Shown here one piece after another: positions 17,180 to 24,305 of a stretch of 64,000 nucleotides of DNA (the first letter of the stretch is position 1; each line of letters starts with the position of its first letter). The notes under the pieces are model-generated. The model was given only the letters and a program-made list of their open reading frames with translations, ran no database searches and was not told where the DNA came from. Origin of the DNA: Rubeoparvulum massiliense (lineage in GTDB: Bacteria > Bacillota > Bacilli > Rubeoparvulales > Rubeoparvulaceae); assembly GCF_001049895.1 (NCBI RefSeq), contig NZ_CVPE01000004.1:310001-374000 (forward strand), written 5' to 3'. The position numbers and the translations under genes were made by a program.

Positions 17180-18083
17180 GTACTCCCTCCTTCACCATCT
17201 CAAAACTCACAAAGGGTGCCATCTGGTCAGGAAAGCCAAATTGGGTACAACCAATGCAGGTGCTAGCGCCGATGGGCCAATTGACATAGCCATTCCACTT
17301 CCGCGTGGGACAGTCAATTCTGGTTACCGGACCACGACAGCCTAATTGATAGAGACAATAGGGCTCATCTAAGGTCTTCGCAAAGATGCCTCGATTAAAG
17401 TAATCTAAACGGGGACAACGATCATGAATGAGATTCCCATAGAAAAGTAAAGGGCGTCCTCGCTCATCTAAGGCTGGCTCTCCATCCATAAGGAGATGAG
17501 CCAATGTTCCTAAAAACCAATCCGGATGGCAGGGACAGCTGGGCAATTGAATCACCTTACGTTGAAGAACACTTCCTAAACCTACACACTGAGCCAAATT
17601 AGGCTTGGCAGCAGACGGTCCTCCGTGGGTTGCGCAAGCCCCCACTGCTATCACATGACGCGCCTTCTCTCCTAGGATTCTTGCAGCATCGAGCCCCGTT
17701 ATCTCCCTGCCTTGCCAACGTCCAATCACATGGTAGCGCCCCTCATCACGCAGTGAAACAGCTCCCTCAACTGCTAGGATATACTCCTCTTCCTGAACTG
17801 CCCTAAGCTTCTCAATGGCTGCCTCCCCTTCTGCTACCATCAGACTGTTACTATAAATCAAATTGACCATGGAGTTGATCAGATATTCGAAGTTAGGATT
17901 GGTTCCATTGAGGAGCGAGATGATATTGCCCGAGCAGCCATTTAACTCGAGCCAAACTAGATTAGGCTTGTTGATGGTGCCAGCTTGTAGCCTTTGCTGA
18001 GCAGCCTCCACCAGTCGACGGGCCACCGCTTCATTACTTAGATCTTCCGGAGGCAAGATCATCGATTCGTTTTCCTTATTCAT
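17157..18083 (-). CDS. NiFe hydrogenase small subunit, no Tat signal
   Basis: 308-residue Fe-S subunit that relays electrons from the NiFe site. Visible cluster ligands: LELNGCSGN near residue 50, VGACATHGG, LPSCPCHP for the proximal cluster; HDRC, YCLYQLGC for the distal; DCPTRKWN and STCIGC for the medial. The proximal CxxC is CSGN, so the second cysteine is Asn. The N-terminus (MNKENESMILPPED) lacks RRxFxK, so the enzyme is likely cytoplasmic. The ATG at 18083 follows GGGGAGG by 8 nt and overlaps the previous TGA; a frame extending to 18461 is an artefact that reads antiparallel codons of the upstream gene. Confidence 0.93.
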   Translation of the reverse strand: MNKENESMILPPEDLSNEAVARRLVEAAQQRLQAGTINKPNLVWLELNGCSGNIISLLNGTNPNFEYLINSMVNLIYSNSLMVAEGEAAIEKLRAVQEEEYILAVEGAVSLRDEGRYHVIGRWQGREITGLDAARILGEKARHVIAVGACATHGGPSAAKPNLAQCVGLGSVLQRKVIQLPSCPCHPDWFLGTLAHLLMDGEPALDERGRPLLFYGNLIHDRCPRLDYFNRGIFAKTLDEPYCLYQLGCRGPVTRIDCPTRKWNGYVNWPIGASTCIGCTQFGFPDQMAPFVSFEMVKEGVHGEAGSD

Positions 18084-18583
18084 GTGACCAACCTCCCCAC
18101 CTGTGGTAGCGTACGAAGGATCCACTGTTGGCCCGCATGACAGAAAGCAAACTCTGCAGTTAAATCCTTCCCTGCTGTTAAGCCAAAATGAGTGGCCAGG
18201 GACCAAGCTGCATGATTCGTTACATCGTAGACGATGCCATTGACTGCCACATAGGCAGGGCGACCATTCTGTCCATTGAACTGGGCGAGCTGTTCCCGTG
18301 TAATCGCTGGTAGGGCTTGTTGATCCGTAGGTGGAGATGGCGAAGGGCTTATGGGTGGTTGCATGGTCGGACGTTGCGCTTGAGGTAGTTGGGATGAGAG
18401 TAGTTGGGGTGGAACTTGTAGAAGCTGGAATAAAAACTGGAGCTGCACCATACGATTCCACAGCTGATTAAGGGCGAGCGCTCTACTCATGGGATCAGTG
18501 ATTGTATATAGCAGACGAATTAAATAATTCACCTCAGAAAAGATCGCCATGATTTGGCTGTTTATTAAGATCTGGTCAGGCAC
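18080..18583 (-). CDS. Cytochrome b5-like heme-binding protein of the hydrogenase operon
   Basis: About 167 residues. The N-terminal ~65 residues are helical, then comes a Pro/Ser/Gln-rich linker (QPPISPSPSPPTDQQ) and a C-terminal cytochrome b5-like domain (AITREQLAQFNGQNGRPAYV; VNGIVYDVTNHAAW; THFGLTAGKDLT; CHAGQQ), with His residues placed to ligate heme. It is the first gene of the hydrogenase operon and may carry electrons between the small subunit and a quinone or other acceptor; this is inference. The GTG at 18583 follows AGGAGG by 7 nt and is preferred to the GTG at 18604. Confidence 0.8.
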   Translation of the reverse strand: MPDQILINSQIMAIFSEVNYLIRLLYTITDPMSRALALNQLWNRMVQLQFLFQLLQVPPQLLSSQLPQAQRPTMQPPISPSPSPPTDQQALPAITREQLAQFNGQNGRPAYVAVNGIVYDVTNHAAWSLATHFGLTAGKDLTAEFAFCHAGQQWILRTLPQVGRLVT

Positions 18584-18670
18584 CTCCACTCCTCCTCGTA
18601 TCACTCTCTATAAATTATGCTTATGTCATGGTTATGGAAATGTGCACATGAGACATCACCGTATTCACTA

Positions 18671-18694
18671 TTGACATGAATATTTTCATATCAA
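18671..18694. promoter_or_regulatory. 24-bp imperfect palindrome upstream of hydrogenase operon
   Basis: TTGACATGAATATTTTCATATCAA pairs at 10 of 12 positions per half (quoted site is read as two 12-nt halves TTGACATGAATA and TTTTCATATCAA). It lies about 90 bp upstream of the first hydrogenase-operon gene. TTGA..TCAA ends are reminiscent of Crp/Fnr-type sites, and a Crp/Fnr gene is nearby at 19435, but linkage is unproven. Confidence 0.4.
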
Positions 18695-18728
18695 GCGCGA
18701 ACATTCAACAACGCTTAAATATACCGAG

Positions 18729-18774
18729 ATCAAAGAAAGCTGTCATATCTTACGATATGACAGCTTTCTTTGAT
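18729..18774. terminator. Bidirectional terminator hairpin after osmC gene
   Basis: Two perfect 21-bp arms (beginning ATCAAAGAAAGC) enclose a 4-nt loop TTAC. It separates the OsmC gene from the downstream hydrogenase operon on the minus strand. Confidence 0.7.
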
Positions 18775-18843
18775 GATATGGCACCCTCTACTAGTACCTA
18801 CCTATACCCAAATACCCTAACTTAAAACTATGCCCTCTGAACC

Positions 18844-19335
18844 TTATTCAACAATCAAATTGATGTCTGTGTTTAGACTCAGAACTACCGGTGACTTAGT
18901 AATTGCTACGCGAGCCACTTCTTCGATTTGCTCCTTGGAAGCGGAGGTCACTGCTTTTAATCGAATCACAGGATTTAAGATACCACCTTCTCCTTCCTCT
19001 AAGCCAAGGAAGACAGCAGCATTTAAATCTGCTTCAATTTGAACATCTACATTCTCTAGCTTAATTCCTTTTTGGCTAGCCATTACTTCGAAGGTAATGG
19101 CGAAGCAACTAGCAGCAGCTCCGATTAGCACCTCTACTGGATTAGCAGCAATATTGGTTCCACCTAATGTATCTGGTTCATCCATGAAAAAGGGTGCAAA
19201 ATCACGAATTTTAACCTCGTTTTGTACACCATTTTTCCATTGAACATTGGCTGCCCATTTCCGCATTTTTAGCTCAGGGTTAGCGGCAATGGCTTTGGCA
19301 GTGTTCTCCATGACGTCTAAATGAATATTGTTCAT
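18844..19335 (-). CDS. OsmC family protein
   Basis: 163-residue OsmC/Ohr-fold protein (NPVEVLIGAAASCFAITFEV). OsmC/Ohr enzymes reduce organic hydroperoxides with two cysteines; the first is present in AASC, but the second position, normally CP followed by V/I, reads KSPVV, so the resolving cysteine is Ser. It may therefore be one of the non-peroxidase OsmC-like (YhfA/SACOL-type) proteins. GGAGGGAAATTGA precedes the ATG. Next to a Crp/Fnr gene on the same strand. Confidence 0.87.
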   Translation of the reverse strand: MNNIHLDVMENTAKAIAANPELKMRKWAANVQWKNGVQNEVKIRDFAPFFMDEPDTLGGTNIAANPVEVLIGAAASCFAITFEVMASQKGIKLENVDVQIEADLNAAVFLGLEEGEGGILNPVIRLKAVTSASKEQIEEVARVAITKSPVVLSLNTDINLIVE

Positions 19336-19434
19336 TCAATTTCCCTCCATCTCTAAGTTGCTATCTATAGTGTAACAATGGGAGGGCGTTCTGTATGTAA
19401 GGCTCCTTACATATTGAGCCTATCTCGTCTTAAC

Positions 19435-20094
19435 TTAGTCTGCTTGATGGTTAAGTCCTATCCAAAGACGTTGATTATCAATGCGGAGTTGTCCACTTTG
19501 GATCAATTTATTTATCAGAAAGGTGACGGTCTCTCTTGTGGAAGCAATCATGCCTGCCATATCCTTATGAGTTAAGTAGGAAGGAAGAGGTGCCCATTCC
19601 CCATTAGCCTGCGTGCGATCAGCGAGCTTCTGTAGAAGGTTGATAAGACGTTCTTCTACCTTTTCATAGGCTACCTGTTCTAGGATTACCCTGGTTTCAT
19701 TGAGTTGATTCGCAAAATATTGCAGTAATGCCAAAGTCAATTGAGGCGTTTTGAGTACCTGTTCAATGATCTCAGCCTTTGCAATTTTCACCACTACAGT
19801 CTCTGTTAATGCAGTAGCAAACAGATTACCAAATGTCTGGGCAAAGAGACCAGCAATATCGATGAAATCACCTGGGCGGGCAATCCCTAGCACACATTCC
19901 TTCCCATCTGTGTGGAGGTGGTAAATACGTGCGTTCCCTTCCACGATGAGGTAGATCTCTTTACTGAGCTTATCAGGATATTCAATCTGCTCTCCCTTAC
20001 GAAATTCATACCTTGCTCGTGTCATCCATTCCTGTACACAATGCTCATCGAACAAGGTAAGAATATGGGAGGGTATGATCTGATTTATCTCCAT
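19435..20094 (-). CDS. Crp/Fnr family transcriptional regulator
   Basis: 219-residue regulator: N-terminal cyclic-nucleotide-type beta barrel (residues ~15-125, with GNARIYHLHTDGKECVLGIARPGDFIDIAGLF) and a C-terminal winged helix (YLTHKDMAGMIASTRETVTFLINKL). The recognition helix has RETV, as in CRP, so a TGTGA-like site is expected. There is no cluster of N-terminal cysteines, so it is unlikely to be an oxygen-sensing FNR. Its target may include the nearby hydrogenase operon or OsmC gene; this is guessed from position only. Confidence 0.9.
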   Translation of the reverse strand: MEINQIIPSHILTLFDEHCVQEWMTRARYEFRKGEQIEYPDKLSKEIYLIVEGNARIYHLHTDGKECVLGIARPGDFIDIAGLFAQTFGNLFATALTETVVVKIAKAEIIEQVLKTPQLTLALLQYFANQLNETRVILEQVAYEKVEERLINLLQKLADRTQANGEWAPLPSYLTHKDMAGMIASTRETVTFLINKLIQSGQLRIDNQRLWIGLNHQAD

Positions 20095-20191
20095 GATGGT
20101 ACCACCCTGTCGATTATTCTTAAGGATCTATACTCATCTTAGCATTGATTTCTTCGCGAAGGCGTTGAACTTCTGTGAACTTCCACTAGCA

Positions 20192-20770
20192 TTATAGAAG
20201 CCCGAGGTGTTCAAGCAAAATTTTCGTGCCAATAAGGATGAGCACAATACCTCCAACGATCTCCGCTTTACCACAAAGTAGCTTGCCAAATGTTCTACCA
20301 ATGTATACCCCCAGCACACAAAGAATCCCGGTTACCAGTCCGATTATGATGGCCGCTTCTAGGATGGCCACCTTTAAAAATGCAAAGCTAACGCCGACCA
20401 CCAATGCGTCGATACTCGTAGCGATGGCAAGCAAAAGTAAGGTTTTGCTACTCAATGCATCGGTTGGTTGCACAGTTTCTTTACAGGCACAGGGATTTTC
20501 ATGAACGGAGTCCCAGATCATCTTCGCCCCGATAAAGCTTAAGAGGATAAAAGCAATCCAATGGTCGTAGCGCATGATCAATTGTTGGAATTCCTTCCCC
20601 ACAGCCCAACCGATTAATGGCATCAGCCCCTGGAAAACACCAAAATAAGCTCCAATTAAGAGTGCATCCTTTAATCTCACCTTTTTCAGTACAGCTCCAT
20701 TGGAAATAGAGACTGTAAAGGCATCCATGGCTAAGCCAAGTGCTATCATGAAAATAGAAAACAGACTCAC
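20192..20770 (-). CDS. mntP: Manganese efflux pump MntP
   Basis: Six-helix exporter of the MntP (DUF204) family that lowers cytoplasmic Mn2+. Two related halves carry the conserved acidic motifs ALGLAMDAFTVSISNG and AIATSIDALVVGVSFA. Length (~192 residues) is usual. The GTG at 20770 has AGGAG 9 nt before it; the ATG at 20779 directly abuts that site. Upstream lies a terminator hairpin and an aptamer-like region, consistent with control by the Mn2+-sensing yybP-ykoY riboswitch that commonly precedes mntP. Confidence 0.93.
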   Translation of the reverse strand: MSLFSIFMIALGLAMDAFTVSISNGAVLKKVRLKDALLIGAYFGVFQGLMPLIGWAVGKEFQQLIMRYDHWIAFILLSFIGAKMIWDSVHENPCACKETVQPTDALSSKTLLLLAIATSIDALVVGVSFAFLKVAILEAAIIIGLVTGILCVLGVYIGRTFGKLLCGKAEIVGGIVLILIGTKILLEHLGLL

Positions 20771-20790
20771 AACCAGCATCTCCTATCACC

Positions 20791-20846
20791 CATAATAAAA
20801 TGAGACTCCGTGTATAACATCCTCCGTGTTATACATGAGTCTCATT
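20791..20846 (-). terminator. Leader terminator of mntP
   Basis: On the minus strand AATGAGACTC..TGTATAACA pairs with its complement around a short loop and is followed by TTTTATTA, immediately before mntP. It is the expected expression platform of the riboswitch at 20847-20933. Confidence 0.7.
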
Positions 20847-20933
20847 ATTTAAGGCAAGCCAGACCAATGGTCAGTTTGTTGACGTTGCCACACAATCTAA
20901 TTGTGCCAATTACTCCCTCAATGCTTTTAAATT
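20847..20933 (-). ncRNA. Probable yybP-ykoY (Mn2+) riboswitch aptamer
   Basis: On the minus strand the region reads GGGAGTA (20911-20917), a CACAAT/ATTGTG hairpin, then CGTCAACA and GACC..GGTC, closed by an ATTTAA/TTAAAT helix. GGGAGTA and CGTCAA are the conserved elements of the yybP-ykoY family; the 3' GCAAGACC element is altered (GGCTTGCC). Position before a terminator and mntP supports the call. Confidence 0.55.
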
Positions 20934-21093
20934 GGTATTCAGTCGTGATATGGTTAGTATGAGAACTTACCAAACGAAATATTCTTCGCATTCCCATATT
21001 CATATTCTATACAAGAACTTTCTTATTATTGTAATAGGCTAATAGTCGGATGGTCAAACGACAAAACCGTGACATTTAAGGAGCGTGTTACCA

Positions 21094-21603
21094 TTGATTC
21101 ACATTATCCCTGCACAAGCGAAGCATGTGAAAGCGATTGAACAAGTATGTGCAGATAGCTACCGTACTACTTACAAGCAAACACATTCTTCTGCATACAT
21201 CGAGAGGATGATCCGGGACTATTATAATGCGGACCTCATCCATTCTGAATTAACGCCCAACCCCGCAGAGGGGTGGGATGGATGGTATGTGGCTGTAGAA
21301 CAAGATCAGGTTGTTGGCGCAGCAGCAGGTGGGATGATCTCCCATATAGAAGGAGAGGTCTATGTACTATATCTTGACCCTCTACGTAAGCGTGAGGGAA
21401 TTGGGTCCAAGCTTCTTACTACGCTCACCCAGATCCAGAAGGAACAAGGAGCTCAGAAGCAATGGGTCTCTGTCTTTCACAATAATCAGATGGCCATCCC
21501 ATTTTATCAAGCCCAAGGATTCGTTTCACAGTATGAAGAACGATCCTATAATGATAATACTGCAGAAACCTATATTACACTCCGCTGTATGAGAAGAATC
21601 TAG
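21094..21603 (+). CDS. GNAT family N-acetyltransferase
   Basis: 169-residue acetyl-CoA-dependent acyltransferase. The core VYVLYLDPLRKREGIGSKLL carries the RxxGxG/A acetyl-CoA motif; KQWVSVFHNNQMAIPFYQAQGF is the typical motif B end. The TTG at 21094 is 10 nt after AAGGAG; the GTG at 21085 is too close to that site. Substrate unknown. Monocistronic. Confidence 0.87.
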   Translation: MIHIIPAQAKHVKAIEQVCADSYRTTYKQTHSSAYIERMIRDYYNADLIHSELTPNPAEGWDGWYVAVEQDQVVGAAAGGMISHIEGEVYVLYLDPLRKREGIGSKLLTTLTQIQKEQGAQKQWVSVFHNNQMAIPFYQAQGFVSQYEERSYNDNTAETYITLRCMRRI

Positions 21604-21679
21604 GAGAAGATCCTAGCTCGCCATCATTAGGGGAATACTCCATTCTCGTCAATGATACATTCTCATTAAGTGATTACAC

Positions 21680-22138
21680 TTAAAAAAGGAGATCAGCTAG
21701 CTCCTCCTCAGAAATCACCTTAAAGCCTTCCTTGCGAAGGAGTGCTGTGGTTACACCCTCTCCAGGGATCCGCTGATGAGAAAAGGATCCATCATAGATC
21801 ATTGAACTACCACAGGACGGACTCCGCTCTTTTAATACCACGTACTCGGCATCAATTTCTTTCGCTAATGCTAATACCTTCTCTGCTCCTTGTATATATT
21901 CCTTGGTTACATCCTGACCAGTACGCGTCAGCACCTTCGCTCGCCCATTTAGCACATCTTCCCCGGTCCCACCGATAATTTCTGCTGGTTCCCGTGGTGT
22001 GGAGAGACCTCCCCATTCTTCGGGGCAGACTATCCTAGCTTGATTCTCCTCGACCAATGCGCGGACCTTCTCCACTAAATTATGTTTTCCATCATAACGA
22101 CATTCTTCTCCTGCCAAACAAGCACTAACTAAGATCAT
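21680..22138 (-). CDS. DUF523 domain-containing protein
   Basis: 152-residue cytoplasmic protein of the DUF523 family. Conserved features: VSACLAGEECRYDGKHN at the N-terminus, VCPEEWGGLSTPREPAEI, and KERSPSCGSSMIYDGSF. The conserved cysteines (C7, C13, VCPE, SCGS) hint at a metal or Fe-S site, but the function is not established. Separate from neighbours. Confidence 0.88.
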   Translation of the reverse strand: MILVSACLAGEECRYDGKHNLVEKVRALVEENQARIVCPEEWGGLSTPREPAEIIGGTGEDVLNGRAKVLTRTGQDVTKEYIQGAEKVLALAKEIDAEYVVLKERSPSCGSSMIYDGSFSHQRIPGEGVTTALLRKEGFKVISEEELADLLF

Positions 22139-22167
22139 AGGTATTCATCCTCTCACAGTAATACTGG

Positions 22168-22284
22168 CTAATCCTTATACTCCCCATCGCCATACCATTT
22201 CGGATTATACGATAATCCTAAGGCATTACCAATGGCCAGACCAAACTGGATAAAGCCGGTCTCTCGTGTTTCCAAGAGAATCAT
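22168..22284 (-). CDS. Possible small protein, 38 residues (46 with upstream start)
   Basis: The minus strand has an uninterrupted small frame ending IGNALGLSYNPKWYGDGEYKD. Composition and codon choice look coding rather than random, but there is no good ribosome site before the ATG at 22284 or the in-frame ATG at 22308. It may be a real small gene or the remnant of a larger one. It lies 29 bp upstream of the DUF523 gene on the same strand. Confidence 0.35.
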   Translation of the reverse strand: MILLETRETGFIQFGLAIGNALGLSYNPKWYGDGEYKD

Positions 22285-22349
22285 GCTACGATAGTGAAGT
22301 ATCAGCATTGTAATTGAACAAAGGACTTTTCCGGTGGAGTTGAATTGGA

Positions 22350-23279
22350 TTGAATAGAAAAGATAAGAAACAAGCCTATCTTGCTGCCCTCATGAATGCC
22401 TTGATTATCGGATTCTCGTTTCTCTTTGTCAAATTAGCCCTAACCGTCTCTAATCCGCTAGATACATTAGCTCATCGCTTCACAGCTTCCTTCATCGCTG
22501 CTACTATTCCTGTCCTCTTCGGTTGGATCAAAATCAAGATATCCATGAAAGATCTGCGGAGGATCTTGCCCTTGGCCTTGCTCTATCCTGCGCTCTTCTT
22601 TGCTTTGCAGGCTTATGGTCTGCTCTATACCACATCTTCAGAGGCAGGGATTATTCAAGCCATGGCACCTATCTTTACCATGATCCTCGCCACTTATTTC
22701 TTACAGGAGAAATCCACCTATTGGCAAAAATTATCCGTCCTTTTATCTGTGGGTGGGGTTATCTTGATCATCATTATGAAGGGGGCCTCATTTCAATCTG
22801 TAAGCTTACTAGGACCCATCTTGATTCTCTTATCTGCCCTCGCCATCTCAGGCTATAATGTGCTTGCTCGTCCGTTAACCAAACAGTTCCACGTCATGGA
22901 ACTCACCTATGTAATGATTACCATCGGCTTTCTGGTCTTTAATGGCATCTCCATCGTACAGCATGTGATGAATGGCAGTATACAGCTCTATTTTCAGCCA
23001 TTAACGAGTCCAATCTTTTTGATCTCCATCCTCTATCTCGGGATCCTCTCATCCCTTGTTACCGCATTGTTAGCAACCTATGCCCTTTCGAAAATTGAGG
23101 CTACGAAGATGAGTGTCTTTGGGAACTTAGCCACCTTGCTCTCCATGGTGGCTGGGGTGATCTTCTTAGATGAAACCCTAAGTTATTATCATCTCATCGG
23201 CGCAGTCATGATTATTCTCGGTGTACTTGGTACCAATCTCTTAGATCAAAAAGCGTATAAGAAAGTAGTAAAGCTCTAG
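22350..23279 (+). CDS. EamA/DMT family transporter
   Basis: 309-residue drug/metabolite transporter with ten predicted helices in two EamA repeats (first ~ residues 10-145, second ~ 155-295; GLLYTTSSEAGIIQAMAPIF and KMSVFGNLATLLSMVAGVIF are the repeat ends). Exports or imports amino acids or other metabolites; substrate unknown. TTG start with GGAG 11 nt upstream. Its stop overlaps the stop of the convergent LysR gene by a few bases. Confidence 0.9.
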   Translation: MNRKDKKQAYLAALMNALIIGFSFLFVKLALTVSNPLDTLAHRFTASFIAATIPVLFGWIKIKISMKDLRRILPLALLYPALFFALQAYGLLYTTSSEAGIIQAMAPIFTMILATYFLQEKSTYWQKLSVLLSVGGVILIIIMKGASFQSVSLLGPILILLSALAISGYNVLARPLTKQFHVMELTYVMITIGFLVFNGISIVQHVMNGSIQLYFQPLTSPIFLISILYLGILSSLVTALLATYALSKIEATKMSVFGNLATLLSMVAGVIFLDETLSYYHLIGAVMIILGVLGTNLLDQKAYKKVVKL

Positions 23280-24142
23280 CCACGGGAAGTCTTCACTACC
23301 TCTAAAAATTTTTCCAAGGCTGCTGTTATTTTGGTCTCTTTTCTTTTGATAAAATAGGTGGTCACATGGCGATATTCTTCGGGGATGGAGGTGTAATGCA
23401 AGTCATCCAAATTCATCGGTTCGAGCACCGACTTCGGTAATAATGAGAAACCCAGACCCGCATTTAAACAACCCATCATCGCTTCCAAGGAGCCGAACTC
23501 CATGACTTTGTGCGGTATCATTTTTTCATGATCTAGCCAATCCTCCAGCCTCTTGCGATAAGAGCAGCCTTGCTTAAACACAAGGATGTTCCAACGATAG
23601 AATGAAGGATCCTTCTCATCGGGAAAAAGCGTCCGTTTGCCGACAAGAGCTAACTCTTCCGCAAAGATAGCCTCCTGCCGTAGCTCATCGTGAGCAATGG
23701 GGCCTGCTACAAAAGCTCCATCAATTTCATAGTTTAAAACCATCTGCACCAACTCATCGGTAGGTCCTGTTTTAAGTGCAAAATCCACTTCAGGATACTG
23801 CTCATGGAAATGATATAAAGGGATGGGAAGACGAATAGCAGCAGTTGTTTCCATGGAACCGATGGAGAGTGGTCCCTTAGGTGTAGTAGCGTAGATAAGC
23901 TGCTGCTCTGCTTCCATAAGCGCATGCAAGATTTGGTCCACATATTGTAGCAGCGTATTCCCCGCTGGTGTTAAAAGCATGCCGTGGCGCTGACGATAAA
24001 ACAAAGGTGTCTGAAAATGGGCTTCGAGCCGTTGAATTTTTAGAGTAACACTGGACTGGGCAAAATTGAGGATGGTTGCCGCCTTAGAGATACTCCCATA
24101 TTGAGCAACCATCTTGAAGGCTTTTAAATCTTCCATATCCAT
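23276..24142 (-). CDS. LysR family transcriptional regulator
   Basis: 288 residues: N-terminal winged helix (AAQYGSISKAATILNFAQSSVTLKIQRLE with FKMV before it) and a C-terminal periplasmic-binding-like effector domain. It is divergent from the MFS transporter-tautomerase pair, the usual position for the regulator of that unit, so it probably controls them from the 24143-24305 gap. Effector unknown. Confidence 0.92.
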   Translation of the reverse strand: MDMEDLKAFKMVAQYGSISKAATILNFAQSSVTLKIQRLEAHFQTPLFYRQRHGMLLTPAGNTLLQYVDQILHALMEAEQQLIYATTPKGPLSIGSMETTAAIRLPIPLYHFHEQYPEVDFALKTGPTDELVQMVLNYEIDGAFVAGPIAHDELRQEAIFAEELALVGKRTLFPDEKDPSFYRWNILVFKQGCSYRKRLEDWLDHEKMIPHKVMEFGSLEAMMGCLNAGLGFSLLPKSVLEPMNLDDLHYTSIPEEYRHVTTYFIKRKETKITAALEKFLEVVKTSRG

Positions 24143-24228
24143 CTTGTTTCCCCTCCATGCGCTTTCTTCCTCAATCGATTCCCGCTTTAGCTATCAATAG
24201 CACGAATACCAAATATTGAGTAATCTCA

Positions 24229-24257
24229 TTGTACACAATATCTTATCATGTTATAGA
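24229..24257 (+). promoter_or_regulatory. Promoter of MFS-tautomerase unit
   Basis: TTGTAC (24229-24234), 17 bp, TATAGA (24252-24257). The first in-frame ATG of the MFS frame (24258) directly abuts the -10 box and would lie upstream of the transcript start, so translation must begin downstream. Confidence 0.55.
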
Positions 24258-24305
24258 ATGAAAATAAGCAATATTTTCAATTTTGTTCGTTTAGGGGGTG
24301 CGCTC

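Noticed and set aside
18084-18461. N-terminal extension of the hydrogenase small subunit to 434 residues
   Set aside because: The extension overlaps the cytochrome b5-domain gene in another frame; the ATG at 18083 has a strong ribosome site and an ATGA overlap.
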